This document shows positions 5,858 to 6,311 of a stretch of 6,311 nucleotides of DNA, in pieces. The position numbers and the translations under genes are program-made. The DNA comes from Clostridiales bacterium (lineage in GTDB: Bacteria; Bacillota; Clostridia; Christensenellales; Aristaeellaceae). Within the stretch, counting starts at the first letter, position 1. Each line of letters starts with the position of its first letter. The notes under the pieces are model-generated. The model was given only the letters and a program-made list of their open reading frames with translations, was not told the DNA's origin and made no database searches. Where the stretch lies: the NCBI GenBank assembly GCA_022776785.1, contig JALFHA010000163.1, positions 1-6,311 of the forward strand. Reading direction: 5' to 3'.

Positions 5858-6311
5858 TCAGTCCAGCAGCGAGGTCTGCCCGTCCGGGCGCGTCACCGTG
5901 CGCGCCTCCTGCGGCATGGGAATGTGCATGTGGTCGTAGGCTGCCTGCGTGCAGATGCGTCCGCGCGGCGTGCGCATGATGAAGCCCAGCTGCATCAGGT
6001 ACGGCTCGTACACATCCTCGATCGTCACCGCATCCTCGCCCGTCGTCGCCGCGAGCGTATCCAGCCCGACCGGGCGGCCGCCGAATTTCGTCATCATCGT
6101 CGTCAGGATGGCGCGGTCCACGCGGTCAAGCCCCAGCTCGTCCACGTCCAGCAGCGTCAGCGCCTCGCGCGCAAGCTGGCAGGTAATCACGCCGTCGCCG
6201 CGCACCTGCGCATAGTCGCGCACGCGTTTGAGCCAACGGTTGACGATACGCGGGGTGCCGCGGCTGCGGCGCGCGATCTCGCGCACGCCCTCCTCGTCCG
6301 CCCGGATGTCC
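5858..6311 (-). CDS. ruvB: Holliday junction branch migration helicase RuvB, C-terminal part, 5' end beyond the right edge
   Basis: RuvB is the hexameric AAA+ motor that, with RuvA, drives branch migration of Holliday junctions. About 150 residues are visible, starting with an acidic helix (DIRADEEGVREIA) and RRSRGTPRIVNR, the AAA+ lid region carrying the sensor-2-type arginine. The C-terminal winged helix follows, with KFGGRPVGLDTLA, IEDVYEPYLMQLGF and RTPRGR; the last is part of the DNA-binding wing. The ATP-binding Walker motifs are outside the window. One small oddity is FGGRPVG where family members usually have FGGGPVG or similar. It is followed after 31 bases by queA, with no terminator between them, so the two are probably cotranscribed. 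The frame is open to base 6310, and the native start is upstream. Confidence 0.97.
   Translation of the reverse strand, partial: DIRADEEGVREIARRSRGTPRIVNRWLKRVRDYAQVRGDGVITCQLAREALTLLDVDELGLDRVDRAILTTMMTKFGGRPVGLDTLAATTGEDAVTIEDVYEPYLMQLGFIMRTPRGRICTQAAYDHMHIPMPQEARTVTRPDGQTSLLD

Overview
The window is GC-rich (clearly above 60% by eye), and every gene I can support lies on the minus strand. It reads as a chromosomal housekeeping segment from a spore-forming Bacillota, most likely a high-GC member of the Clostridia. The main evidence is the spmA-spmB spore maturation pair, together with dprA lying directly upstream of topA, an arrangement common in Bacillota. I cannot name a genus from the sequence alone.

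In transcription order (right to left), the layout is as follows. The 3' part of ruvB (Holliday junction motor; its 5' end lies beyond the right edge) is followed after 31 bases by queA (queuosine synthesis). An intrinsic terminator ends that unit. Next come spmA and spmB, joined by an ATGA overlap. A strong SigA-type promoter then starts a second unit: a cytoplasmic alpha/beta-hydrolase esterase, then 32 bases, then dprA with a GTG start. A second SigA-type promoter in the dprA-topA gap drives topA, which has a TTG start and runs off the left edge after 432 codons.

The genes form loose functional groups. ruvB, dprA and topA act on DNA (branch migration, RecA loading on incoming single strands, relaxation of negative supercoils). 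queA modifies tRNA. spmA and spmB serve spore core dehydration. The esterase has no clear tie to its neighbours apart from sharing a transcript with dprA.

No gap between genes exceeds 150 bases. I saw no tRNA, rRNA, CRISPR array, insertion sequence, attachment site, origin or broken gene. The long plus-strand open frames are antisense shadows typical of GC-rich DNA. I found no convincing undescribed system; the points worth a second look are regulatory and concern gene context.
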